Shown in pieces: positions 30,701-42,164 of a DNA stretch of 64,000 bases. Position 1 is the first letter of the stretch. Each line of letters begins with the position of its first letter. The stretch comes from Inonotus obliquus (Eukaryota > Basidiomycota > Agaricomycetes > Hymenochaetales > Hymenochaetaceae): contig JAJHTX010000002.1 of the NCBI GenBank assembly GCA_032164295.1, positions 2,232,001-2,296,000 of the forward strand. The letters run 5' to 3'. A model generated the notes under the pieces. The model was not told the DNA's origin. It did not search any database and saw nothing but the letters and a program-made list of their open reading frames with translations. The position numbers and the translations under genes are program-made.

Positions 30701-31252
30701 TTTGAGCTTCAGTATTAGCTCACGTGTATCTTGCAATGCATCGAAATGCCGCAGCTGCGTCTGTAGGTTAGCGGCATCATTCAGCAAGTTAAGGTTCTCC
30801 TAAGAGTCTCTTCCCGTTAATGCTGCGACAAATAGAGTCGTTGAAGAGCGGACATACCTTATCGAATTTCAGAGCCTGAGTATACGATTTGAGAGCGCCC
30901 TCGTAATCCTTTTCGCCCTTCTGGATGAGTCCAAACACGTGCCAGCATATATGAGATGTGAGGTCGAGTCGTATGCCTTTCTTCACCAGCTCCAGACCCT
31001 CGTCGCGTCTCCCCATATGTGTGAGAATGAGGCCCTTCATGCATAACGTTTCTAGAGCGATGATGGATCTTTAACACCGTGTTTATACAAAGAATTCGTT
31101 CGCCACATACCTCCGTGTTCAGGTACTTTCTTGAGGATCTGGTCAGCCGTCTTGACACCTTTCTTGAGCTGCTTAGTTTCATATAAATTCAAGAGTTCCT
31201 TGAACAACGCGCTCTCTTTCGAAGGCAATGTCTTTTTCTGCGGAGGTGCCAT
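27767..31252 (-). CDS. NAA15: NatA N-terminal acetyltransferase auxiliary subunit (NAA15/Nat1)
   Basis: Anchors the catalytic NAA10 subunit to ribosomes for co-translational acetylation of Ser/Ala/Thr/Gly N-termini after Met removal. Many exons. The start MAPPQKKTLPSKESALFKEL at 31252 and the early TPR segments KGLILTHMGRRDEGLELVKK, SHICWHVFGLIQKGEKDYEG and RKSWISLAVAYHLNGNLLAA match NAA15, as do the middle TTYLWILYFLAQHYSYLRQF and FALRRF-type block DQYDFHFYALRRFTISAYFK, and the basic linker EKKAQKKAKKAALKHQEEAKK-like region. C-terminal residues run LYAKVRERRQNALKSVEP to KIEVVSS and TAG. Length and order fit the family (about 800 residues). Introns are 45-70 bases; the first joins VPEHGG to ETLCMKG. 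Confidence 0.93.
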
Positions 31253-31503
31253 ATTGAGTGATTGAGCGAACGAATGGGTTTACCAAGTAGGAGGATTGAG
31301 GAGAACCTGAGTGCCGACGCGCAAGTGCAACGCGCCAGCTTGAAATTATTCCTCCGTATGTGCGGACGCGGATCTAGCCTTATCCGGTTATTCTTCTCAC
31401 GATTATGAATAATATTGATTTAAATTGCATATTGACATATGGATTAATCATGAAAGTCAACAGGACGAGATGAAAAGGTAACTTCTTGAAGCTTATGAGC
31501 AGC

Positions 31504-33143
31504 TTAAAGGTATCCACGAGGACCTCCACCACCCAAGCCAGGTGGACCAAGAACGAACTTCATTGACACATTCTCCTCACCCAGACACTCTCGAATGACG
31601 ACACATGCATCAAGCCACGCGCAGACGGCTCCTGCAAGCCCTTCGAATAGCGATAGAGGGTGATCGGGTGTGCGGAAGGGAGTGGCGTCTCCGGAAATGA
31701 GAGGGGGTAGAACAGTCGCTTTGAGAAGAAAGGCGAGCGAGCGTGAGAGAGGTGTGTTCGTCTCTGTAGTTCTGTCGCATAAAAGTTTCTTCAGAAACCC
31801 AGGATCGCAAGTAGAGTTCTAGTACTCACCCTTTGCGGCTGAGTCCCTGAAGTAGGAGCGTCCAGGCGTTCCCGGATACACCATGACACAAACCCAATCC
31901 CTTCTGTAGTAAACCTTCTTTCCACACTTTCTCTGCAGCGAGACCTTCTGCAGCTTCCCATTCCACTTTCCACTCATCCGGAAAACGATTTTTGAAGGTA
32001 GCGAGGAGCAAAAGTAGGCCAGGTGATCCATGGCATAGTTGAGTACATTCAAATGTCCGCTTTTTCGCCGGAAGTGACGACGGCAGGTGGCCGTCATTTC
32101 GAAGAGTGATATCGCAAAGGGTAGAGATGCAACTAGTGATGAGTGGCATTCGAGACGTGATCATGTCTCTGGGAGCCTGCAGGAGGACCGTCAATATACC
32201 CGCTGAAGACGGGTTGGCTAGTAAGGGGATATCGTTTGACCATATGTTTTCTATACGAACCAGTACCATGAATCCTAACCACCATGGACATTTATTAAAT
32301 GCACAAACCATGCTAAGAACATGCGCACATACGCTCCAATATAGAACTCTGTATGCCAGGGCCACATTAGAGGCACCGGTTCTTCTCGATAATTCTTGCT
32401 ATACCATCGGGCCCCTAACTTCCCAGACTCGATAATCCTTTCTATAACCTGCTCAATCGTGGTTATGTTAACTATGCGGCCAATATCCTTGCCTCTCGGT
32501 GAAGGTTCGCTCGCATTTACCCACTTATGCAAGTTAAGCATCGCCCACAAAAGGCCTGCACGCCCATAAAGAACCTCATCGCCCCCGAGACCATGATCAG
32601 CAACCGCGCATGATACGGCATTCTCTAGGGTCTTCAATGCGGAAACCCAGTTCTCGTCTCCAGACGGCAGACCTTGGGAGACACTAGCTGTGCCTAAATT
32701 CGTGAGCACGTAGATTAGAGTGGAGCCAAGTGGAGAGTCCAGAGGGGAAATATGTCCGGGCCTGAATTGGTGTGCTTCCAATGGAGGCAGCAGTCTCATC
32801 ACAATCGACGGGATCTGGTCCAGGAACTCTCTCTTGAGAAAATCTCCCAGACCTGCAGCGTCACTTTGCAATGCGACACGCAAGAACATGAGAGCGATAC
32901 CTAATCAAATCGCAATGTTGTACGTAGCATGAGATGCTGATCATCATTGAACTTTCATTACTACTCACCGGTATTTCCTGTGTATAACGAATCGCGAGAC
33001 TCGTGGCTGGGCCTGACATACCGCAATAGAAGCTGAATGGAGGACTCAATAGCAGCTTTGAGGGAGACAAGACTAGCATTTAGAGCTTCAGCGTCGGTGG
33101 TGATAGGTTTCAAGTCGTTCTCGAAGTATCGTAAGTCGGCCAT
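31504..33143 (-). CDS. LanC-like protein (LANCL family) with altered AHG motif
   Basis: Starts MADLRYFENDLKPITTDAEA at 33143 and ends GGGGPRGYL-TAA at 31504. Repeated GxxG motifs of the alpha/alpha barrel are visible: DSLYTGNTG, DEVLYGRAGLLWAML, CHGSPGLLLLLATF, LCHGVSGNAWTLLL and PLSLFEGLAGAVCAWLDA. The zinc ligands Cys (LCHGSPG) and Cys-His (LCHGVSG) are present. After FYIGA, where the family usually has AHGxxGI, the best-framed splice gives ANPSSAGIL, so the conserved His-Gly appears lost. Bacterial LanC makes lantibiotic thioether rings; eukaryotic LANCL proteins add glutathione to dehydroamino acids. The last intron uses the acceptor ACTACAG near 31770, which restores the frame of the final repeat. 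Confidence 0.85.
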
Positions 33144-33424
33144 GGTGATAACTTACAAAGTACTTACTTATTGTTGGTACTGTACTAACGATACAGGAAT
33201 GTCACCTGATATATCGGATAACAAACCGAAAGAACAAGGTAATCAGGTGATTAGACAGGTGATTAGATAACAGTGAACACATAGGGCGTAGAGAAATGCG
33301 ACAATGCGACCGACCGAAGATGTACACTGAAAGCAAGGAAACGAGTAGATAAAGGAGGAAATACAGAGAGCAAGGTGAAATAAGTAGCATGCCAAATCCG
33401 AAAAAAATAACTTAGAAGAGATCG

Positions 33425-36400
33425 TTAGTCGAGGGATGAGGTTGACTTCGGTTTTGCCTTCCGTTGAGTCTTTTTCTGTGCCCTTGCCTAGACAACCACA
33501 AATTGAGTGTCGGTGCACAGAACAGTACATTGTGGGTTTATAATACCTTTGCTCTGGTACGCGCCCCCCTCCCAAGGTCCTCTTCATTCACATTTCTCTC
33601 ACTTTCTTCACCGTCGGAGCCTGAGTTGGACTCCGTGTGAGTGCTTCTCACAGGAGAGGATGACGCCTGCCCTTCATCGCCATTCTGGCTGACAGTACCG
33701 CCGTCGTCTTCCTGATCCTCTTCGTCAGATGATTGATGTTTACGCCGCCTAGCTGTCCCCTTTGATCTCCTAAGGAGCTCTCGTCAACAGAAAGTCGGCG
33801 AAGAGAGAACTAACGACTTACTTCGCCGAACCATTGACCACTGACGGCGCTTTCCTTTTAGTTTTCCTCTCCTGCTTCGACTTCTTCCGATATAATATCA
33901 GTTTGTATTATCTCATCGGATTAAGTTGATGGACCTGCCTTTAAACGGGACACAGAATGTTCATCAAGTTTTCTTACAATACCTTCAGGCAAATATGCCC
34001 GTTTCAGAATCTGATTTCGGAGTTACTGGCCAGTATTCTGAAAAGCTTAGCAGCTAACTAACCTCTGATCTCGCGCCATCTGATGGCAGGGGCCGGAAAA
34101 TGTCTGGTGGCAGCTTAATTTTCCCAGGATAGCTAGGAAGGCTCCATTGCCGAGCTTTGGCATGACGCTTGATGAGCTCCTGAGCGAGCTCGCTTGTTGC
34201 ATACAGTCGCTGTAGACGTTAAGTCATATATGGATCACCACATGACTAGCAAATGACACACCTCACTAAATACATGTGATTCGGTATCGCGAATGGTCTT
34301 GCATTTTTGAGCGAGATGATAGAGCAGGGAAACGTTGTTGGCGGTAGCCACCAGGTTTAGGTACTCCCGGATATACCTTGTGCACGAGCAGATAGCTTCG
34401 TAAGCCGGACGTACATTCCTGTAAGCATTGAACTCACTTCGCTGTCTCGAGAGCCTGAGACTCTTCAAGACCAAAATCAGGGTGATGCGCGATGACATAT
34501 AAGAGCTGAATGAAGATCAGCTCCCAGTTGCTTAGCCTAGCGTCTGCAATCGGCGTGAATCAACGACACATTCCACAGTATCCAATACACAAACCTTGTC
34601 TCGAGCGTCTCAGCATGGCGATCACAAAAGAGCGGGCCTGTCAAGATGGTATGGGTAACTTAGGAGTAGTCTAAAACGAGCTATGGGACGTACCTTCTCT
34701 CTGATCTCGTCCTCTGGATCATGGACGGTAAGGAATGGAATGATATTGAAACGAGCTGGCAGTTTGTTTGCTTGTATCAGACTTAACAATTTCCTTAAAA
34801 ATAAATGTCGGACGTGGAAACACGAATCCTAGCAATCAAGCCGTGAGGAGACCAGAATCGACGTGAGTGGACACTGGCAAAATACCTGAATTGTGAGTGC
34901 AATAAGCACGAAGCTGGATGTCATAGTTTCTGAGAATTTCTCGACCGTTGCTAAGTGCAGGAGCGAACAGGCGGCCTGTAGACGAAGTCTTGATTTTACA
35001 ATCGGTCTGAAGCATTGCATGTTGAGAAAGCAAGGGAAAGTAGCTTGACCCCGGGATGACCCACCCATCCGAAATCTCTGTAGACAATGCTCCACCGCCT
35101 TCTAATAGAGCGAAAAGTATTTTTAATACAGGACCGGCAACATCCATGGCGCCCTCAGATTTCGAGTGTACGAGACACCGATGTCGGCAGACTTTCAAAG
35201 CGAGAACCTTTGCTTCTGCTTGGGCTGGCAATAAATCATCCTCAATCCACTCATCGGCATCTTCGTCGACCTCCATGGGTGCCTAGATACAACATTTAGT
35301 ACATTGTTGAGAAGATTATCGCTTACGTACATCATGAGGTGCACCAGACCGCATGAGGACTTCCTTCAAAAGAAACTCGATGACCATGTCACTCTTCTGT
35401 TCAAACGCATCCGTAGCTGATCGAACCATCTCCACGAGAACCGCAATATGGGACACTAATGTGTTAGGATCTGCTTTCGATAAGCTCATAGCGATGGACT
35501 GCGCATGTCAGGACCCCATAAGAATGGTGCAGAACATGAATGCTAACCTCGACAATTTCCGTACAAAGCTCATCTTTATTCTTAGTAAAGGCGAGCACAC
35601 GGGTGGCAAGTTTTGCAACATGAGGTCGCGTCCCTCGTACGTACCGTGTCAGACGTTCGATTGTCCGCCTGGAAGTTGTAAATCACCCAACTCCCCATGG
35701 CATGATGCAACATGAATCAGGGCGCTCACCTGTCGGAGGGCGTGCTTCCAGGGTCGTGTCTTGACACCGCGGCAAGTGCCTGTAGGCACACTTCAACAAG
35801 CCTTGGATTCCTATCGTCCGCAATCGCCTTCGTTAACTCACTCACGTGGGCACGGTATACGATCGGGCAGTATTTCGAAATGGTTGTAAGCAAGAGCTGA
35901 GCGTGGTTTGCAGCGAGCTGAACTTGGCTCAACCCTTTCCCTTTCCCATGGTGGTCACTGACCAATCGCTTTACAAGCGTTGGAACAGATGATTGATTGA
36001 CGATCCAGAGACTAGATTCTTGGAATAACGTCTTCATTGTCGGCAGAATAGTCGGCGATGTTTGTTCTATCCGACGAATGAGCTCATTCTGCCGAAAGTG
36101 AGTAAATCCAATCTGAGGTAGATCCACTCCATATACTTACGTATGCCTTGACAAGAGCCTTCAAATCCGTCTGCGCATCCATGCACGTTTTTAGAAGCTT
36201 ATAGAGTCTCTGTTCATTCATTTTAGCAAATGCTTGAAGGTCGTCCACTCCTTTTTGTGGATCAGAAAAGTGCACTGATACAACACAAATGTGAATTGGC
36301 AGGAAGTGCCCCGAGAAGTGATGAAAAAGCGCACCAGAAAGGGCACGTATCGTACTGTTCAGTCGTCTCTTGACAACCTCCTCATTGTTGTCAATAATTC

Positions 36401-38287
36401 CACCCTATCAATAGATGTCAGAGGTTTTCACCGCTACGAAAACGGGTAGCGCACGTTGTTGTCAACACAACACTGCAGATAGTGATCGTAGACGGACGGT
36501 CGTTTGAATTTTAGATTTGAGATGGCTAAGAGAGTCGTTACGGTTTTCTCATCCAGATATCGCATAACTGTCAGAAGACGATCCGTCCTAGCGACCTCTA
36601 CCTCGCCCTTGCTAGGAAGTGGGTGGATAAAACTAGCAAATACTTGCAATGCTACTTGCCTATCAAGCTATCAATGAACATACCCGGCATAAGAAACGCA
36701 GCACGCACTTTACATCAAGACTTATCGTCGCAGCTTGCAGGATCTTCTGGGGGATCCAAGAAAAGTGCTTGATAGCCGCAGCATCATTATTCTCTCTTCA
36801 ATAGGGTTAGCGGTCACGCTCATTTAATGCATGGCTGTCTTACATCTCAGGATACGCGACTCCGAATAACTTTCCGATCGCCATAAGAGCCTCATGGCGA
36901 ACGATTTGCTAAGTAATTGGTGAGCAAGCGCCTTACAACCATAAATCCGATGGATAAGAACTACTGCACCTTCTTATCCAGCGATCTTTCACCGACGGCG
37001 CGTAGCTGGTCTTCGCTGACATAGTGCAATGCAGTCTCGTAATCCAATTGCGCATAAATCTTGCACACAGCTGAGCGCACTCTCTCATCCGGATCAAGCA
37101 GCTTGCTATTGAGCGCCTCTGTTGGAATTTTCAGCTACCCGGACGAAAGGGCAAACTGGTCAAATTACCCTCTATGGCCTGCCTGAGCTCCGCCTTATGA
37201 TGCAGCAGCAGTCCTTTACACCCTTCGACAAATGCCAGTCGCACCTGAAAGGACTTGTCGTTCCTTCGGAGAAGCCACAACGTCCACGTAGATGGATATT
37301 TCTTTTCCAGATCGCTATTCGAATCCGCAAACATCTCGCTCAATACCTGTGTCGCCAATGTCCGCAATTCGGCTTCGTCTACCCGGAGTTCTTCTTCAAG
37401 CTGCGGGACGACGTTATGCAGAAGCGCAGGGCAAGCCGCATTCAAACGCTTGATTAGCTCATGGCATCGAGCAACTTCTTCGAAATCTTCTCCTTTAGCG
37501 TGTGAGATGATGTTGTCTGTAAAGTATTGACAGACGTGTCTTTGCAGCTTGTCTGAAGTCGCGTTGCATACTTCGACGGCAAGACGGAAAGCAGGCTGGT
37601 CCATAACCTAATATGTGAAGTGAGATGCGTCGGAAAGACGGTCTCAAGCAACATAACGCTTACCGTATTCTTGTCCATGAATTGCGCCATGATACATTCC
37701 AACACTTCGGTCGGCAAGGCCTGGCACTCGTCAATGAGAGCAACAAGAATATCGGACATAAACATCTCGATATTCTTCGCTAGATTCTGTCGCACTAACC
37801 CGAAAAGGTCTCGAAAGATCTGAGTCATAAGCTCTTCTGCCTGGGGAATATCGCATATGAGAACCACACTTTTGACAGTGGATAGCGACTCGAGAAGATG
37901 GAAGTATTCGTTGTAATACGGCTCGGTGGAGCCCTTGAGCCCGACGGAGAGTTGACGGAAGAAGAACTGGAAGATGTCACGTAGCTCGGGACCTGTATAC
38001 GGTGCATCAGGAGCGAAGAGTCGCAAGATGTCGGCAAGGCAGCAGGCGGCATAAGCCTTGACGCCCTTATCCTTGTGGAGAAGAATAGACGGGCTAATGA
38101 GCTCCCTGCAGACCGGAGTAATGGATTTCGTGTCGACATTGTCTTGGTCAAGATCCGCGAGCTCCGTCGTCAGGCTCTTGAGCTTTTTCTGTAAAGCATC
38201 GGTAGTGAGACCTTTCCCGACGAGCTTATCGGAGAATTTGAGCTTGGCTGGCGAGCTGGTGCCGCCTTTACGCGTCTGAGCCACCAT
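33425..38287 (-). CDS. PDS5: Sister chromatid cohesion factor Pds5
   Basis: HEAT-repeat regulator of cohesin that binds Scc1 and balances cohesion establishment and Wapl-driven release in the nucleus. Start ATG 38287 (MVAQTRKGG; the frame extends to a non-ATG codon at 38293). The N-terminal signature KLVGKGLTTDALQKKLKSLT, TPVCRELISPSILLHKDKGV and AYAACCLADILRLFAPDAPY is diagnostic. Further HEAT segments run on through many short-intron exons, e.g. FRLAVEVCNATSDKLQRHVC and LLDPDERVRSAVCKIYAQ-type sequence near 37060. The C-terminus is disordered and basic: SDEEDQEDDGGTVSQNGDE, then after a last intron ARAQKKTQRKAKPKSTSSLD and TAA at 33425. Without that last splice it would stop at 33538. Confidence 0.92.
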
Positions 38288-38548
38288 GCTCAAAGATAAT
38301 CCCGGTGGTTAATGGGCGCAGCAGATTTCGTTCGTCAAGCCGGAGGATGAACAATTGTGCGTAGATTTGGAAATATCACGAGGGAGCGGTCAAGTATGTT
38401 TCGCGGTTGACGGAAAGTAAGAAGGTAGAGCAAGGAAAGCCTCAGAGCGAGCAGGGCGTGTATTGACGCGTGACATGAGTGACACAACACGAAAAACGCG
38501 TATATTATGTAATATTCATTATTCAAGTTGGACTTGTTTTTTACAGTA

Positions 38549-38910
38549 CTGTATACGTCTGTACGGGTGCAACCAGACGGGGTGCGTTACAGCAACGAAA
38601 TGGCCAACCGAGGCAGCTTTGCGCGTTACACGCCCTGTTCTAGGCAACCAGGCAACCAACAGGACATGCATTGAACCGTGAAAATTACAATATAACTTGT
38701 ACTGTCTGTCGCAGTAGACCTGGTCTTGCTTACGGGAAGGTGAACTCACCTACTTCGGACAATTTGCTTTCGCTTTTGGTGCCTTTTTGAGTTTTTTTAG
38801 TAAATTATACCCTGTAACGCGGCAACCTGGACCCCGTGTTACACGTTACACCAAGCAACCCAACCAAGGCAGCGTTACCGTTACAGTTGCACCCGTACAG
38901 ACGTATACAG
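38549..38910. mobile_element. 362-base MITE with TA target duplication beside HIS5
   Basis: Ends CTGTATACGTCTGTACGGG and CCCGTACAGACGTATACAG are perfect inverted repeats of about 25 bases, flanked by TA (38547-38548 and 38911-38912). GC-richer inside, with GTTACA-rich words; no coding frame. Its right end is 13 bases from the HIS5 stop codon, so it supplies the HIS5 3' untranslated region. Confidence 0.82.
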
Positions 38911-38923
38911 TATATTCTTTGCT

Positions 38924-40309
38924 TTATATCCGTTGCAAGACAACCTTCAGTTTGGTGAATAGTATCCTGTTCTCCTCCTCTGATCCAATAGTAATCCTCA
39001 GGCACCCATCGCATCCATGCTCTTTTCCACGAAACCTCACAACAATTCCTTCTCGCTCAGCCAGCTCCTTGTACACCTTCTCGCTTCTTTCGTTATCTGG
39101 CTTCCCACTCTCTTTGTTCAGCACAGGAACCATGACAAAGTTCGCATGGTTACCTCCGATTGCTTCTCCCAATCCTAGAGGCGCGAGCTCTCTCAGGGAT
39201 CCAAGGAGCGATGTGCGTGACGATATGAGTGTTGCAATTCGCTGATTCATGAGCTCGAGCACGGGAGCTTCAAGTGCGGACATTGCAAGGCTCGCAGTGG
39301 GAGCGGATATATTGTACGGTGCCTTCGTATTAGAAAGAATCTGGATCAGAGGTGGTTGCGCGATCGCGATTCCAAGCCTAACAGTCAAATCAGATGTTTT
39401 GAGCATTCTCAATGAAGTTTTCGAAGATAACGTCACCTTACCGAATAGCAGCTAACCCAAAACTCTTGCTCAGCGTCTGCATTACGCAAAGGTTTGCATA
39501 CTTTTCCGCAAGGGACACCGCACTGTTTCCAGGTTGGGAGAAATCAATGTATGCCTCATCGACGACGACGATGCCCTTAAACCTCGGATATTCTAGCAAT
39601 TGCTGTAGGTCTTTGAGGGAAATGAGTGTGCCCGTCGGATTTCCAGGAGAGCAGAGGAACACGAGTTTGATTAATGGATCTCTGTCAATGGCTTTTTTCA
39701 TCTATGAATATAATAGTCAGTGTGTCAATCCACTAAGTGAGAACAGCAGCACTTTACCTCATCTATCTGCAGCTGGAAAACGCCTCCTTCGACGTTTAAA
39801 GGCACTTTCACCACAAGGATATCGTTAACTTGTGCAGATACTGCGTACATGCCATACGTCGGAGGTGTTATTATGATCTTTTCTTTCCCAGGCGCAACGC
39901 AGACGCGCATGAGTAGATCGATAACCTCATCGCTGCCGACTCCAAGGAAGATGTAGTCATCCTTCGGCCTGCCATCTTCACCAGTAAGTCCTCGAAGCTC
40001 GGCAATACGCGACTTGATTCCGCGCTGCGCAGGATCCGGATAGCGGTTCAAGGCAAGGGATAAGAAATCTTGAGCTCCGTTCAAACTATCGTCAAGGTCT
40101 TTTGACGTTACCGAGTTTTTTGAAGAGCGCAAAGGAATAGAGTGACCAAGCGAGTTCTCGTTTGCGTCAAGTAGAATACCGTCCTGGTAGTCATCCCGAG
40201 CACATCGGTACGGATGCAAGGTAAGGATGTTCGGGCGTATGACGGCCTCAATGTCAAAATGAGGTGGATATAATGGCTTAAGCGATGGTGCGAGGCCAAG
40301 GATAGGCAT
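38924..40309 (-). CDS. HIS5: Histidinol-phosphate aminotransferase
   Basis: PLP enzyme converting imidazole-acetol phosphate and glutamate to histidinol phosphate, step 7 of histidine synthesis. Three exons: 40309 to about 39765 (MPILGLAPSLKPLYPPHFDI .. LQIDEV), about 39700-39441 (MKKAIDRDPLIKLVFLCSPG .. FGLAAIR) and about 39383-38924 (LGIAIAQPPLIQILSNTKAP .. KLKVVLQRI). Class I/II aminotransferase marks: LDANEN, DYIFLGVGSDEVIDLL, SPGNPTGT, VVVDEAYIDF, LSKSFGLAAIRLG with the Schiff-base Lys, and RITIG with the substrate-binding Arg. Length (about 415 residues) is normal. Shares a 106-base divergent promoter with CIA1. Confidence 0.95.
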
Positions 40310-40415
40310 GGTGAGGAGCGAGCGAGCGCGAGAGGAAGAAGGTTGAAAATGAATTATTCAATATATGCGTGCGAGAAGATTTATGACTTGGGCACACCTT
40401 TCTCATCGTCCCACC
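40310..40415. promoter_or_regulatory. Compact bidirectional promoter HIS5/CIA1
   Basis: Only 106 bases lie between the HIS5 ATG (minus) and the CIA1 ATG at 40416 (plus). It is A/T-rich with GAATTATTCAATATATGCG near 40350, a possible TATA for either direction. If CIA1 starts at 40477 the gap is 167 bases. Confidence 0.6.
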
Positions 40416-41776
40416 ATGTCCACTGAAACACACACATATCACCTCACTCAAACAGCTGAACTAACAGGTTCGTTTCATGTTCCAAACCTACACCATTGCT
40501 GAAGAGCAACACCTGTTAGGCCACGAAGATCGTGTTTGGTCCATCGCGTGGAATTCAGTTCGTCCTCTCCTTGCGTCATGCTCAGGAGATAAATCAGTTA
40601 GAATATACTACTACCGAAATTCACCTCCAAGCGATGACTCCCGATCAAGCAATCCAACGTTCAAGACATACGCATCAGTATCAACAGGACATGCCAAAAC
40701 AGTGCGATGCGTAGCTTGGGCCCCGTCAGGCAAAACATTTGCTACCGCAAGCTTCGACTCAAACATCGGTATATGGGAGCAAGAAGGTGCGGACGATGAC
40801 GAGCAGGACGTTGCTTTGGGTTGCGACCAGGAAGGGGGCGGTAGTGGACAAGGAGAATGGGAATGTGCGAGTCTGTTGGAGGGACATGATACGGAATGTA
40901 AGAGTATCTCGTATTCCAGTACAGGGACCCTCCTAGCGAGCTGCAAACGTGACAAAACGGTATGGATATGGGAGAGTGAGTCAACGAGTTCCTGTCTTAC
41001 TCGTACTAATTTATTCTTCGCTTCAGTACAACCAGACTCGGACTTTGAATGCATGGGTGTACTCATGGCTCACTCGCAAGACGTCAAATGCGTCGCCTGG
41101 CACCCCTACGAGGAGGTCATTCATTCTTTCTCCCTACTACCTTCTTACGATATCCTCACTTTATTTACCGAAAAATGCCTCCCAGGGCTTGTAGATCCTT
41201 GCGTCCGGATCTTATGACGACACCATCAAACTCTACGTTGATGATCCAGACGACGACTGGTACGACTTCCAAACCCTCAAAGGCCACGACTCGACCGTTT
41301 GGTCTCTCGCATTCTCACCTTGTGGTGAACTCCTTGCCTCCGCATCGGACGACCAGACTGTACGGATATGGCGCCGTACCGATAAATGGAAATGGGAGCT
41401 GGCCGCAGTTTTGTCTGGCCATGAGCGGAGTGTGTATTCTGTGAGTTGGACAAAAGGTGGGGATGAGTGGAAAGGCGGGGAAGAGAATGGTGGTAAAGGG
41501 TGGCTGGCGAGTGCCGGAGGGGATGGCAAGATAAACGTTTGGCATATACGAGTACGTGGATTTCCCTTGCAGATGTGGTACGTCTTATATTCACGACACC
41601 AGAGAGAAGTCGACAATTCGATTCAGTCCGAGCACATAGCAAGCCTAACGGATGCGCACGGCGTATGCGATGTAAACTGTGTCTCGTGGTGTCCTAGAGA
41701 AGGATTCGACGACCTACTTGCTTCCGCTGGCGACGATTGCGCTGTCCGAATCTGGAGGATACAGAATATCAAATAG
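40416..41776 (+). CDS. CIA1: Cytosolic Fe-S assembly factor Cia1 (WD40)
   Basis: Seven-bladed WD40 scaffold of the CIA targeting complex that hands Fe-S clusters to cytosolic and nuclear apoproteins. Blades read QHLLGHEDRVWSIAWN, VSTGHAKTVRCVAWAPSG, LLEGHDTECKSISYSSTG, LMAHSQDVKCVAWHPYEE, LKGHDSTVWSLAFSPCG, LSGHERSVYSVSW and DAHGVCDVNCVSWCPREG, ending DDCAVRIWRIQNIK. Start is uncertain: ATG 40416 (CCACCATGTCC) with a 37-base intron joining LTE to QHLLG, or ATG 40477 (MFQTYTIAEEQHLL) without it. Introns follow near 40981 (GTGAGT..TTCAG) and 41116 (GTCATT..TTGTAG). A 51-base GTACGT..CCAG segment near 41552 may be an optional in-frame intron. Confidence 0.93.
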
Positions 41777-42164
41777 CAAAACTGCGTTGAAGGTAGATCA
41801 GGTAGTTCTGCGCGATGTAGACGGCTCGATATTGAGCAGACATGGTTAACTTCATTCATGTATTATGTAGAAGACTTTATATCCACGTTAAAAGTTGAAT
41901 GGATAGGTGACACTTACATTTGTTTGTCTATACGTCTTTTCCTCAGTACGATCGTCTTCAACGATAGGTCTAAATACATAACGCCACAGCCAAAGCAAGG
42001 AAAACAAGTTTAATGTGGATAGCGAGAAGATATCCACATGTTACATGCCCACTGCAATGAGCTGAGTCATACTTGATAAATGCTCCACTTATCAAGATTG
42101 ATAGATCGCATTGTTTAGTACGATAAACAAACACCAGGATATCCTTGTACCTATTTCCAAACAA
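41777..42164. other. Convergent 3' ends of CIA1 and ubiquitin protease genes
   Basis: 388 A/T-rich bases with no gene; presumably the two 3' UTRs. Confidence 0.4.
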
